Shown: piece by piece, positions 22,760 to 30,770 of the stretch
Position numbering within the stretch: position 1 is the stretch's first letter
How the letters are laid out: the number at the start of each line of letters is the position of its first letter
The notes under the pieces: model-generated
What the model was told of the DNA's origin: nothing
Databases searched by the model: none
Seen by the model: only the letters and a program-made list of their open reading frames with translations
Translations under genes and position numbers: made by a program
Assembly (NCBI RefSeq): GCF_900101175.1
Contig: NZ_FNFQ01000003.1
Span: forward strand, 310,001 to 374,000
Direction of reading: 5' to 3'
Length of the DNA stretch: 64,000 nucleotides
From: Stenotrophomonas pavanii
GTDB taxonomy: Bacteria > Pseudomonadota > Gammaproteobacteria > Xanthomonadales > Xanthomonadaceae

Positions 22760-25700
22760 ATGCACGACCACTTCCCCCGCCACGATTCCTTGGCACTGGC
22801 GTTGACAGCCATACTCGCTGCCACTTCCACCGCGCACGCACAACAGGTCGTCGCCGACGGTGACGAACAGACGCCTGCGGCCGGCGACTATGCCACGACC
22901 GAGCCGGTGGAGCCTGGCAACCCGGCTGGCTATGCCTTCCACGCACTCAATGGAGGCACCATTGTTCCAACCGGTGCGGTCAATCTTCGTACGGACGGCA
23001 TGCGCGCCGCCGCGGCGCGGGCGGAGGATGCGGGCAGCAAGATTGCGTTGCAGCAAGGCAGCATACTGACGACAGGCTCGGGTGCGGCGGGGGTCTCTGC
23101 CGCCAATGGCGGGCATATCGAGGTGGTTGACACGCGCATCCAGACCGAAGGCAGTGTGTCGAATGGGGCAGAGGCCCTGGGCGGCCAACTGGTCCTGGAT
23201 CGCGTCAGCATCACCACGCAAGGTAGCTTGTCGCATGGTGTCTTCGTGCAGGGGGGGGCGGCCGATGTGAAAGGTGCCGTCATCGAGGTCAAGGGTAGCC
23301 AGTCCAATGGTCTGGAAGTGCGCGGTGGCAGCTTGACGGCGGAGCATGTCCGCATCGACATGCACGGTGACGGCTACGGCGCATGGCTGCAGGACGGGGC
23401 CGACGTGCACCTGCGTTCGGTTCAGATCAACGGGACAGGTGCAGGTGCAGGCGGTGTGCTGGCCGGTACTGGAAAGCTGCTGCTGGAGGATGTGGACATC
23501 AACCTGACCCACGGGCGTTCCGGCCAGGGACTCTATGTCGTCGGAGACGTTGAGATGCGAGGGGGCAGTATCCACACAGGTGGGGATCACGCCAGCGCGA
23601 TCAGCTTCGCGACGGGCTCCGGCGGGACGCTGCTGCTCGATGGCGTCGATGTTTACGGACACTTCGGCATCATCATGACCGAAGGAACTGAACTGGCCCT
23701 GCGCAACAGCCAGTTGCGCAGTGAGAGCATTGGTATTGACGTCAACCAGCGTGATGGCAACGCCAGTGTCGTCGGATCGACCATCACCACGCGCAATGGC
23801 ATCGGTGTCCGGCTGATGAATGAAGGCGAGCTGGATATCGAGGGCTCGCAGATCACCGCCGAGGGCAACCGTTGGCAGGCCGTCGCGCTGTACGGCGGGA
23901 CGACGCGGATTACGTCCAGCCAGTTGCATGCCCGCGGCCAGAACGGGCACGGACTGTATGCAGAAGGAGGGAGCGGGAGGCAACCGCTGGCCGAGGTGGG
24001 TGACAGCGTTATTTTGACCGACGGCGATGGCGCCATCGGTGCGATCGCGCGACTGGGCGGCACCGTGCATCTGGCCGACAGCGTGGTGCGCACCACCGGC
24101 ATCAACTCGCACGGTGTGCTGTCTGGCGGGACCGGTGAAATGACGTTGAGCAACACCCATGTACGCACTGAAGGCGAGGGCGCGTGGGCGGCGGTGATCA
24201 ATGACAACGGTCGGATGCGCATCGACGGCGGCTCGCTGGTGAGCGCCCAGCATGGCGGTGTATGGGTGCGCAGCAGCCGCGACCCGGGCCTGACCCTGTC
24301 CAACGGAGCGGTGGTATCGGGCGGCAATGGCATCGCGCTGGCGTTGGATGCGGCAGTGGCCGGGCGCTTCGATGTGGCACTGGACGGTGGCTCGCAGCTG
24401 GTGGGCGACATCGTCCTCACGCCGGAGGACGAGGATGCGGGGCTGGTTCCGCTGTCCGACGTACATGTGGGCCTGGCCAATGGATCGCTCTGGCAGGGTT
24501 CGTCGGATCTGGTGCAGACGATGGCCATCGAGAGCGGCAGCCAGTGGACGTTGACCGGTGACGCCACGGTGGGCGAACTGCAGGTGCTCAACAGTGGCGT
24601 GGCATTGTCTGACGGCAGTGGTCGCTTCAATGCGCTCACCGTGGACGGCGACCTGCATAGCGAAGGGGCTACGTTCCTGTTCCAGGGGGCGCTGGCCGGC
24701 GATGACAGCGCGAAGGACCGCCTGCACGTGCGCGGCGACACCTCCGGCGACGCGTTGATCGCGGTGAAGAACATCGGTGGCGTGGGCGCGCCGACGGTGG
24801 ATGGCATCCCGCTGATCGAGATCGACGGCGCGTCGCTGGCGAGCTACGCACTGAGCGGCCGCGCGGTGGGCGGATCGTATGAGTACTTCCTGTTCCAGGG
24901 GGGCCTGGCCGATCCTTCCGATGGTAACCGGTACCTGCGTTCGCAGTGGTTCGATGTCTGCCAGGACAACCCGGCTGCGCCGGGATGCGCGGTCGATCCT
25001 GGCCCGGATCCGGATCCAACCGATCCGACTGATCCGACTGATCCGACTGATCCAACCGATCCGACTGATCCGACTGATCCGACTGATCCGACTGATCCGA
25101 CTGATCCGACTGATCCGACTGATCCGGGCGATCCGATCCTGCCGCCACCGGTGCTGCGCCCGGAAGCGGGGGCTTACCTGGCCAACCAGTCGGCTGCGAT
25201 CAACCTGTTCGCGCACCGCATGCAGGAGCGCAATGGCGCGCGTTCGATGGGCGACGAGCGCCAGGCCTGGGCACGCGTAGGCCGCAACCAGGCAGATTTC
25301 AGTGCGGTCGGTGGCCAGTTGTCGGTGGACGGCACCGCCTCAGTGCTGCAGATCGGCACTGACCTGCTGCAGCGTGGCAACGCGGTTGCCGGTGTGATGC
25401 TGGGCAGCGGCCGCGCCGACAGCAGCGCAGTGTCCGATCTGACCGGCTACAGCGCCAAGGGCCGGGTGCGTGGCAGCGCGGTGGGTGTGTACGGCACCTG
25501 GATGCAGGATGCAGACAGTACGCGGGGCGCGTATGTGGACGCCGCCCTGCAGTACGGCCGCTTCGACAATCGCGTGCAGGGCATCGGCCTGGCGCCGGAG
25601 CATTACGACTCGCGCATGACCAGCGCGTCAGTGGAGTCCGGCTACACCTTCAACGTGCGGCAGGGCAGCGCCAGTGCGCTGTACGTGCAGCCGCAGCTGC

Positions 25701-26068
25701 AGCTGAGCCATGTCGATTTCCGCGCCGATCGCCACGTGGAGAGCAACGGCACGGTGATTGACCACGCCGACGCCGGTGGCCTGAGCGGGCGCTTGGGCGT
25801 GCGTGTGTTCGGCCATGGCACGGCCGCCGGCAACTCCGTGCAGCCGTACCTGGGCGTGAACTGGCTGCGTGGCAGCGGCAGCAGCACGCTGCAGTTCAAC
25901 GGCGACACGCTGGGTGCGGACGTGCCGCGCAACCGCTATGAAGTGCAGGCCGGTGCCCAGCTGAAGCTGGGCCAGCACTGGGGCGCGTGGGGTGGCATGA
26001 GCGTGCAGCGCGGCGATCATGGCTACCGCAACGTGGGCGGCCAGCTGGGCCTGCGCAGGGCCTGGTAA
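22760..26068 (+). CDS. Large autotransporter with beta-helix passenger and Asp-Pro-Thr linker
   Basis: Protein of 1102 residues with signal peptide MHDHFPRHDSLALALTAILA ending AHA. The long passenger (about 30-740) is built of beta-helix-like repeats (GSxSNGxEVRGG, GxNSHGVLSGG). It ends in GRAVGGSYEYFLFQGG, almost the same segment as in the divergent gene at 20021. The linker has twelve uninterrupted Asp-Pro-Thr triplets, encoded by twelve 9-bp units at 25013-25120. The barrel starts VLRPEAGAYLANQSAAINLF and ends QLGLRRAW. The two proteins share barrel, autochaperone and linker style while the passengers differ in length, so this is a duplicated and diverged pair. Confidence 0.93.
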   Translation: MHDHFPRHDSLALALTAILAATSTAHAQQVVADGDEQTPAAGDYATTEPVEPGNPAGYAFHALNGGTIVPTGAVNLRTDGMRAAAARAEDAGSKIALQQGSILTTGSGAAGVSAANGGHIEVVDTRIQTEGSVSNGAEALGGQLVLDRVSITTQGSLSHGVFVQGGAADVKGAVIEVKGSQSNGLEVRGGSLTAEHVRIDMHGDGYGAWLQDGADVHLRSVQINGTGAGAGGVLAGTGKLLLEDVDINLTHGRSGQGLYVVGDVEMRGGSIHTGGDHASAISFATGSGGTLLLDGVDVYGHFGIIMTEGTELALRNSQLRSESIGIDVNQRDGNASVVGSTITTRNGIGVRLMNEGELDIEGSQITAEGNRWQAVALYGGTTRITSSQLHARGQNGHGLYAEGGSGRQPLAEVGDSVILTDGDGAIGAIARLGGTVHLADSVVRTTGINSHGVLSGGTGEMTLSNTHVRTEGEGAWAAVINDNGRMRIDGGSLVSAQHGGVWVRSSRDPGLTLSNGAVVSGGNGIALALDAAVAGRFDVALDGGSQLVGDIVLTPEDEDAGLVPLSDVHVGLANGSLWQGSSDLVQTMAIESGSQWTLTGDATVGELQVLNSGVALSDGSGRFNALTVDGDLHSEGATFLFQGALAGDDSAKDRLHVRGDTSGDALIAVKNIGGVGAPTVDGIPLIEIDGASLASYALSGRAVGGSYEYFLFQGGLADPSDGNRYLRSQWFDVCQDNPAAPGCAVDPGPDPDPTDPTDPTDPTDPTDPTDPTDPTDPTDPTDPTDPTDPGDPILPPPVLRPEAGAYLANQSAAINLFAHRMQERNGARSMGDERQAWARVGRNQADFSAVGGQLSVDGTASVLQIGTDLLQRGNAVAGVMLGSGRADSSAVSDLTGYSAKGRVRGSAVGVYGTWMQDADSTRGAYVDAALQYGRFDNRVQGIGLAPEHYDSRMTSASVESGYTFNVRQGSASALYVQPQLQLSHVDFRADRHVESNGTVIDHADAGGLSGRLGVRVFGHGTAAGNSVQPYLGVNWLRGSGSSTLQFNGDTLGADVPRNRYEVQAGAQLKLGQHWGAWGGMSVQRGDHGYRNVGGQLGLRRAW
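25013..25120 (+). repeat. In-frame 9-bp minisatellite encoding (Asp-Pro-Thr)12
   Basis: Twelve contiguous units, ten GATCCGACT and two GATCCAACC, lying between passenger and barrel of the autotransporter gene. A change in unit number keeps the frame. Confidence 0.95.
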
Positions 26069-26079
26069 GCGCGTGAAGC

Positions 26080-26119
26080 GGGGTCGGATCCCATTGCCAA
26101 GGCAATGGGCTCTGACCCC
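26080..26119. repeat. Family A palindrome
   Basis: GGGGTCGGATCC arm, inner stem CCCATTGCC/GGCAATGGG (perfect, different in sequence from other copies), and CTCTGACCCC arm. It lies 12 bases after the autotransporter stop and may serve as its transcription end. Confidence 0.88.
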
Positions 26120-26258
26120 CAGTTGCTGCTGTGGAGCCGAATGAAGGTAGGGCAGTCGAGCATGGCTCGGCTCTACAACCGCGTCGCGCTGTGACCGGAC
26201 CTGAACGATGCCCAGCTCTGTCGCAATTGACCATTGAATGACTGCGGCGAAGGTGGCG

Positions 26259-28259
26259 ATGCTGGCCAATTGCTCGCTTCTGGTTGCCCGCGTGTTCCTT
26301 GCCGAACGTTCCCACAACGCCGCCATCGATGGCCTGCGCGCATTGGCGGTGCTGGCCGTCGTCCTCTTCCACACCAACGCCACCTGGCTGCCCGGTGGCT
26401 TCACCGGGGTGGACCTGTTCTTCGTGGTGTCCGGCTTCGTGATCAGCCAGTCGCTGGCCTCGCGCACCCATGCGTCGCTGGGCGCGATGCTGCTCGACTT
26501 CTACCGGCGTCGCGTGCTGCGCCTGTTGCCGGCGCTGCTGGTGATGCTGATGGCCACCTTCGTGCTGTCGGCGTTGTTCATTCCCCGCGCGTGGCGCAAC
26601 GAGCAGTTCGACCAGACCGGCTGGGCCGCGCTGGTCGGCTTGAGCAACATCGTACTGGCTGGCCAGCAGGACGATTACTTCTCACCCGGTGCTGAACTCA
26701 ATCCGTTCCTGCATACATGGACGCTGGGCGTGGAGGAGCAGTTCTACCTGGTCTTCCCGCTGTTGTTCTTCGTGTGGCTGCGCGGGCGTGAGCGCTGGCC
26801 GTGGTCGCGTTGGTTGTTGCCGGTGCTCACCGTGCTGTCGCTGGCGTGGGCGGGCTGGCAGGCACAATCGGCACCGGCTGCAGCGTTCTATCTGCTGCCC
26901 GCACGGTTCTGGGAGCTGGCCGCAGGTGCGCTGCTGTACCAGTGGACGCGTACGCGTACACCCGGCCGGAACGGTGACGCGGTTGCAGCGGCCGGGCTGG
27001 CGCTGCTGGCCGCAGGCGTGGTGATTGCCCCGCAGCTGGCAATGCCGGTGCCGGGTGTGCTGGCCACCGTGGCCGGTACCCTGCTGCTGTTGGCGAGCGT
27101 GTCGACAGCGGGGACATCGCGCATCGCCGGTGCGCTGGGCTGCGCACCGCTGGCCTACCTGGGCCGGCTGTCCTATTCGCTGTACCTGTGGCATTGGCCG
27201 CTGCTGGTGCTGCTGCGCTGGACGTATGGCCTGCATGGCGTCGTGCTGTGGCTGTATCCGGTGCTGCTGCTGGCGGTGTCGGCCGCGTCCTACCACTTCA
27301 TCGAGCGCCCGCTGCGCAGTGCGGCGCCGCTGCTGCGGCTGGCACCGGCCAAGGTGCTGGCGATGGCGTTTCCGCTGGTGGCGCTGTGCGGTGCCGGCGC
27401 CTGGGCCACGGTGGAGTACCACGAGCAGGTCTCGCTCAGCGTCACCCGCGACGGCTACGCATGGCAGGCGCGCCGCTACCCCGCGTGGCGCCCGCTGGAG
27501 CCGGTGCGTGCGCCGGCGCTCGAAGGGCGGCGCCTGTTCGTGGCCGGTGATTCGCACGCGGCGGCGTATCGCACGATGACCAGCATGGTCGCGCGCCAGA
27601 CCGGCATGGAGGTGCGCCAGCAGGATCGCGGCGGCTGCAGCTTCGTCAACCTGCTGCGGGCCAGCCCGGCCGACTGCCAGGACTTCATTGAAGACACATT
27701 GTCGACCATCGAACGCGAGGCGCGCCCGGGTGACATCGTGCTGCTGGCGGCCTTGCGCATGCCGGAACTGCGCGGCTTCGACTGGCAGCAGCAGGACGCA
27801 CAGCCGATCTATCAACAGCTGCTGGCCGAGCGCACGCCGGCGCATGCACAGGTGGCACGCGACGAAGCCGATCGCGTGCTGGGGCGTTTGCAGAAGCTGG
27901 GCGTACACGTGGTGATCGATGCACCGCTGCCATTGTTCAAGGCCGGTGCGTACCGCTGTTCGGACTGGTTCAACCGCCGCAATCCGGCGTGTGCCGGCGG
28001 TCTGAGCATGCCGCGTGCGGATCTGGAAATGCTGCGCGTGCCGCAGATGGCACTGCTGGATGACCTGGCGGCACGTTACCCTTCACTGACCGTATGGGAT
28101 CCGCTGCCGCTGCTGTGCGGGCCGCAGACCTGTTCGGCGGTGGAAGAGGGCGAACCGCTGTTCTTCGACAACGATCACCTGAGTGGCCATGGCAACCGGG
28201 TGCTGTTGCCCAGCTTCCGACAAACCCTGATCGATATCGCAGCCGACAAGACGGTGTAG
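26259..28259 (+). CDS. Acyltransferase-3 family membrane protein with C-terminal SGNH domain
   Basis: OafA/YrhL-type O-acyltransferase of 666 residues, expected to acetylate a surface polysaccharide across the inner membrane. I chose ATG 26259 because GAAGG precedes it by five bases. An ATG at 26238 is also in frame. The N-terminal domain has about ten membrane segments with HNAAIDGLRALAVLAVVLFH, FFVVSGFVI, RRRVLRLLPALL and the SYSLYLWHWPLLV signature. The periplasmic SGNH domain has the nucleophile motif GDSHAA and the DNDHLSGHGN block with Asp and His. The substrate is unknown. The stop codon is the TAG inside a GTAG repeat. Confidence 0.92.
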   Translation: MLANCSLLVARVFLAERSHNAAIDGLRALAVLAVVLFHTNATWLPGGFTGVDLFFVVSGFVISQSLASRTHASLGAMLLDFYRRRVLRLLPALLVMLMATFVLSALFIPRAWRNEQFDQTGWAALVGLSNIVLAGQQDDYFSPGAELNPFLHTWTLGVEEQFYLVFPLLFFVWLRGRERWPWSRWLLPVLTVLSLAWAGWQAQSAPAAAFYLLPARFWELAAGALLYQWTRTRTPGRNGDAVAAAGLALLAAGVVIAPQLAMPVPGVLATVAGTLLLLASVSTAGTSRIAGALGCAPLAYLGRLSYSLYLWHWPLLVLLRWTYGLHGVVLWLYPVLLLAVSAASYHFIERPLRSAAPLLRLAPAKVLAMAFPLVALCGAGAWATVEYHEQVSLSVTRDGYAWQARRYPAWRPLEPVRAPALEGRRLFVAGDSHAAAYRTMTSMVARQTGMEVRQQDRGGCSFVNLLRASPADCQDFIEDTLSTIEREARPGDIVLLAALRMPELRGFDWQQQDAQPIYQQLLAERTPAHAQVARDEADRVLGRLQKLGVHVVIDAPLPLFKAGAYRCSDWFNRRNPACAGGLSMPRADLEMLRVPQMALLDDLAARYPSLTVWDPLPLLCGPQTCSAVEEGEPLFFDNDHLSGHGNRVLLPSFRQTLIDIAADKTV

Positions 28260-28279
28260 CGCCGAGCCCACGCTCGGCT
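28256..28279. repeat. GTAG palindrome overlapping a stop codon
   Basis: GTAGCGCCGAGCCCACGCTCGGC. The TAG of its GTAG is the stop of the preceding acyltransferase gene. A related inverted half (CCGAGCATGGCCCGGCTCTGC) lies at about 28326-28346. Confidence 0.65.
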
Positions 28280-28361
28280 TGTGCGCGCGCAGCCCGGGCT
28301 TCATCGCGATCTGGTCGAAGAGCAGCCGAGCATGGCCCGGCTCTGCAGGAGAGCGTTCGGT

Positions 28362-29747
28362 CTATGCCGGCGGCAGCACCTTGCCCGGGTTGAGAATGCC
28401 GTCCGGGTCCAGCGCGGCCTTGATCGCGCGCATCGTCGCCAGCGTTTCCGGGGTGAAGGCCTGCGCCATGAAATCGCGCTTGGCCAGGCCAATGCCGTGT
28501 TCGCCCGACAGCGTGCCACCCAGCGCCAGCGTCAGCGCGAAGATCTTTGGCAGCGCGGCCTGCGCGCGTGCGTTCTCGTCGGCATCGTCCGGGTGGTAGA
28601 GGATATTGACGTGCAGGTTGCCATTGCCAGCATGGCCGAAGGTGACGATGGTCAGCGTGTAGTCGCGTGCCAGCGCCTGCACGCCGGCCACCAGCTCCGG
28701 AATGCGCGACACCGGGACCACTACGTCTTCATTGATCTTGCCCGGCGCCACGCTGCGCAGCGCAGGCGACAGTGCCTTGCGCGCCGCCCACAACTGGTCG
28801 CGCGCGCGGCCTTCCATCGCCACGTCCAGTTCGATCATGCCCTCGCCTTCGGCGGCGCTGGCCAGGGCCTGCAGCAGATAGGGCAGGGTGTCGTGGTCGC
28901 CATCGGCCTCGACCAGCAGCATCGCACCGGCCTCCGGCACGTCAGCACCATTGAGTCGCAGCAGTTCCAGGCTGCGCGCGTCCATGAACTCCAGGCGGGT
29001 CGGCACAACAGGCTGCGACATCAAGCGTGATACGGCGGCGGCGGCGGCATCGGCATCGCGGTACAGCACGCGCAGCCCGGCTTGGCTGACCGGCAACGGG
29101 GTCAGCTTCAGCGTCGCTTCCACGATCAGTGCCAGCGTGCCTTCGCTGCCCACCAGCAGATGGGTGAGGTCGTAGCCGGTGGCGTCCTTCGTGTAGGCAC
29201 CACCGCAACGGATCACCTCGCCGGTGCCGGTCACCGCCACCAGGCCCAGCACGTTGTCGCGGCTGGTGCCGTACTTCACCGCGCGCGGGCCGCCCGCATT
29301 GCAGGCCAGGTTGCCGCCGATGCTGCAGATCTCCGCGCTGGAAGGATCCGGTGCCCAGAACAGGCCGTGCGGGGCCAGGGCCTGCTGCAGGGTGCCATTG
29401 AGCACGCCCGGCTGCACGACTGCGCAGCGATCACCGGCGCGGATCTCGATGATGCGGTCCATGCGGGTGAACGACAGCACGATGCTGCCCGGTTGTGGGA
29501 CGGCGGCGCCGGTGGTGCCGGTGCCGGCACCGCGCGCGACCAGCGCCACGCCATGTGCGCGACAGGCGCGCACCAGTGCTTGGACCTGTTCGATGTCGGC
29601 CGGCAGCGCCACCGCCGCCGGGCGCTGGCGGCGCCATGAGTTGTCCTGCGCGTTGGCCTCCAGCGCGCTGTCATCCATGCGCCAGCCCTCCGCGCCCAGC
29701 AGGGCGGACAGTTCGGCAACCAGGGCAGCAGGCAGTGCGGTACTCAT
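28362..29747 (-). CDS. FAD-linked oxidase, GlcD/D-2-hydroxyacid dehydrogenase family
   Basis: Flavoprotein of 461 residues that oxidises a D-2-hydroxy acid (D-lactate, glycolate or D-2-hydroxyglutarate) and passes electrons to a quinone or cytochrome. The start at 29747 gives MSTALPAALVAELSALLG. The longer frame upstream overlaps the hydrolase gene. The N-terminal FAD-binding PCMH domain contains VARGAGTGTTGAAVPQPG and GGNLACNAGGPRAVKYG. The C-terminal FAD-oxidase domain contains FGHAGNGNLHVNI and the closing GEHGIGLAKRDF and LDPDGILNPGKVLPP. The exact substrate cannot be told. It overlaps the next gene upstream by four bases (ATGA), so the two are coupled. Confidence 0.93.
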   Translation of the reverse strand: MSTALPAALVAELSALLGAEGWRMDDSALEANAQDNSWRRQRPAAVALPADIEQVQALVRACRAHGVALVARGAGTGTTGAAVPQPGSIVLSFTRMDRIIEIRAGDRCAVVQPGVLNGTLQQALAPHGLFWAPDPSSAEICSIGGNLACNAGGPRAVKYGTSRDNVLGLVAVTGTGEVIRCGGAYTKDATGYDLTHLLVGSEGTLALIVEATLKLTPLPVSQAGLRVLYRDADAAAAAVSRLMSQPVVPTRLEFMDARSLELLRLNGADVPEAGAMLLVEADGDHDTLPYLLQALASAAEGEGMIELDVAMEGRARDQLWAARKALSPALRSVAPGKINEDVVVPVSRIPELVAGVQALARDYTLTIVTFGHAGNGNLHVNILYHPDDADENARAQAALPKIFALTLALGGTLSGEHGIGLAKRDFMAQAFTPETLATMRAIKAALDPDGILNPGKVLPPA

Positions 29748-30352
29748 GACGGATCTCGCGGGGCAGCAGGAGCGGGTTGGATCAGTTTCCAGGCGACAAC
29801 GGCGCCGGCGAGCGGCAGCCACACCCAGCGCAGTTCGGAGAGCAGGGTAGCCAGGCCGCGCGCGCTGAAGAATTGCGGGGCAAACGGTGAAACACGGATC
29901 GGTCGCCACGGCGCGAAGAAGCGTTGTTCACTCCACGGCCAGGCCAGCGCGACGCCGAGGCCGCCGGAGGTCATCGCATCGAGCAAGGGATGGCTGGCCG
30001 CGCATACGAAGACGAATACAGCGGCTTGTACGGTCGATGCCACCGTTGGCCCTGGCTTGGTAGGTGCCAACCTTGGTTGGCACGAAACCGCCGACCAAGG
30101 TCGGCGACTACCCAAGAACGCCAACACCGCGGCCAATGCCGCCAGCACGCTGGCAAACAGCAGTGAATGGCTGGCGCCGCGATGGCCGAAGGCATCCGCA
30201 TAGGGAATGTGCAGCGCAAAGGCCAGTACATCGGCATCGGGCAGCATCGCTGCGATCACGCCGGCCGCCAGCAGGCGCGGTGGGATGCGGCCACGATCAG
30301 CGGCGCACCACAGCGCCAGCGGCACAGCGGCATGGGTGATGATCGACGGCAT
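29744..30352 (-). CDS. Membrane-bound metal-dependent hydrolase (YdjM/DUF457 family)
   Basis: Membrane protein of 202 residues. It starts MPSIITHAAVPLALWCA with the conserved THAAVPLAL motif. It continues with LPDADVL and GHRGASHSLLFA, the His/Asp set that names the family as predicted metal-dependent hydrolases, and ASHPLLDAMTSGGLGV. It is related to the YdjM group. Residues about 81-98 are encoded by a 52-bp GTAG...CTAC palindrome (30060-30111), so a repeat has been absorbed into the coding frame in a cytoplasmic or periplasmic loop. It is coupled to the FAD oxidase downstream. Confidence 0.88.
   Translation of the reverse strand: MPSIITHAAVPLALWCAADRGRIPPRLLAAGVIAAMLPDADVLAFALHIPYADAFGHRGASHSLLFASVLAALAAVLAFLGSRRPWSAVSCQPRLAPTKPGPTVASTVQAAVFVFVCAASHPLLDAMTSGGLGVALAWPWSEQRFFAPWRPIRVSPFAPQFFSARGLATLLSELRWVWLPLAGAVVAWKLIQPAPAAPRDPS
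30060..30111. repeat. SMAG-like palindrome inside a coding sequence
   Basis: Starts GTAGGTGCCAACCTTGGTTG and ends GGTCGGCGACTAC, two hairpins within 52 bp bounded by GTAG and CTAC. It lies wholly inside the hydrolase gene at 29744-30352 without breaking the frame. Confidence 0.88.
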
Positions 30353-30367
30353 CAGTCACGCACCATG

Positions 30368-30391
30368 GTCGTGCCGGCCGCTGGCCGGCAA
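30368..30391. repeat. Single SMAG-type palindrome
   Basis: GTGCCGGCCGCTGGCCGGCA core in the 49-base gap between yraN and the hydrolase gene. The leading tetranucleotide is GTCG rather than GTAG. Confidence 0.7.
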
Positions 30392-30401
30392 AGAGTAGCC
30401 A

Positions 30402-30770
30402 TCAGCAGTCATCCAATCGGAACGCATCCCGCAGCCAATGCAGCTGCGGCGGCTCGCCGGTGGCTTCGACCACATCGAAGCGGCAGGGCGCATTGGCCAG
30501 CGCCGGGTGGTCCTGCAGGTACAGCTGCGCGGCATGGGCCAGGCGCCGGCATTTGCGCGCATCGACCGAAGCGGCGCCACCGCCGAAATCCGATCGCGCA
30601 CGGTAGCGCACTTCCACGAACACCACGGTGCCGGCATCGTCCATCACCAGGTCCAGTTCACCGCCGCGATAGCGCACGTTGCGTGCACGCGGCTGCAGTC
30701 CGGCCAGTTGCAGGTGCTGCTCGGCAGCGGCTTCCACCGCCGAGCCCCGTTGGCTGCGCTCAGCGACCAC
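30402..30770 (-). CDS. yraN: UPF0102/YraN family endonuclease-fold protein
   Basis: Protein of 122 residues of the UPF0102 family, with a restriction-endonuclease-like fold of unknown role. The GTG start at 30770 is inferred: it gives [20 protein letters not shown], matching the usual beginning, and overlaps the lpoA stop by 11 bases. The frame continues upstream but that part is antisense-like and unlike the family. Conserved segments are [16 protein letters not shown] and [17 protein letters not shown]. It lies downstream of lpoA, the order seen in many gamma-proteobacteria (rsmI divergent, lpoA-yraN). Confidence 0.88.
   Translation of the reverse strand: MVAERSQRGSAVEAAAEQHLQLAGLQPRARNVRYRGGELDLVMDDAGTVVFVEVRYRARSDFGGGAASVDARKCRRLAHAAQLYLQDHPALANAPCRFDVVEATGEPPQLHWLRDAFRLDDC

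Noticed and set aside
22697..25216. Minus-strand frame of 839 codons with SRISRISRI repeats opposite the second autotransporter
   Set aside because: The repeats are the reverse reading of the Asp-Pro-Thr minisatellite.
26238..26258. ATG at 26238 as the start of the acyltransferase gene
   Set aside because: In frame and possible, but the ATG at 26259 has GAAGG at the right distance and gives the more usual N terminus.
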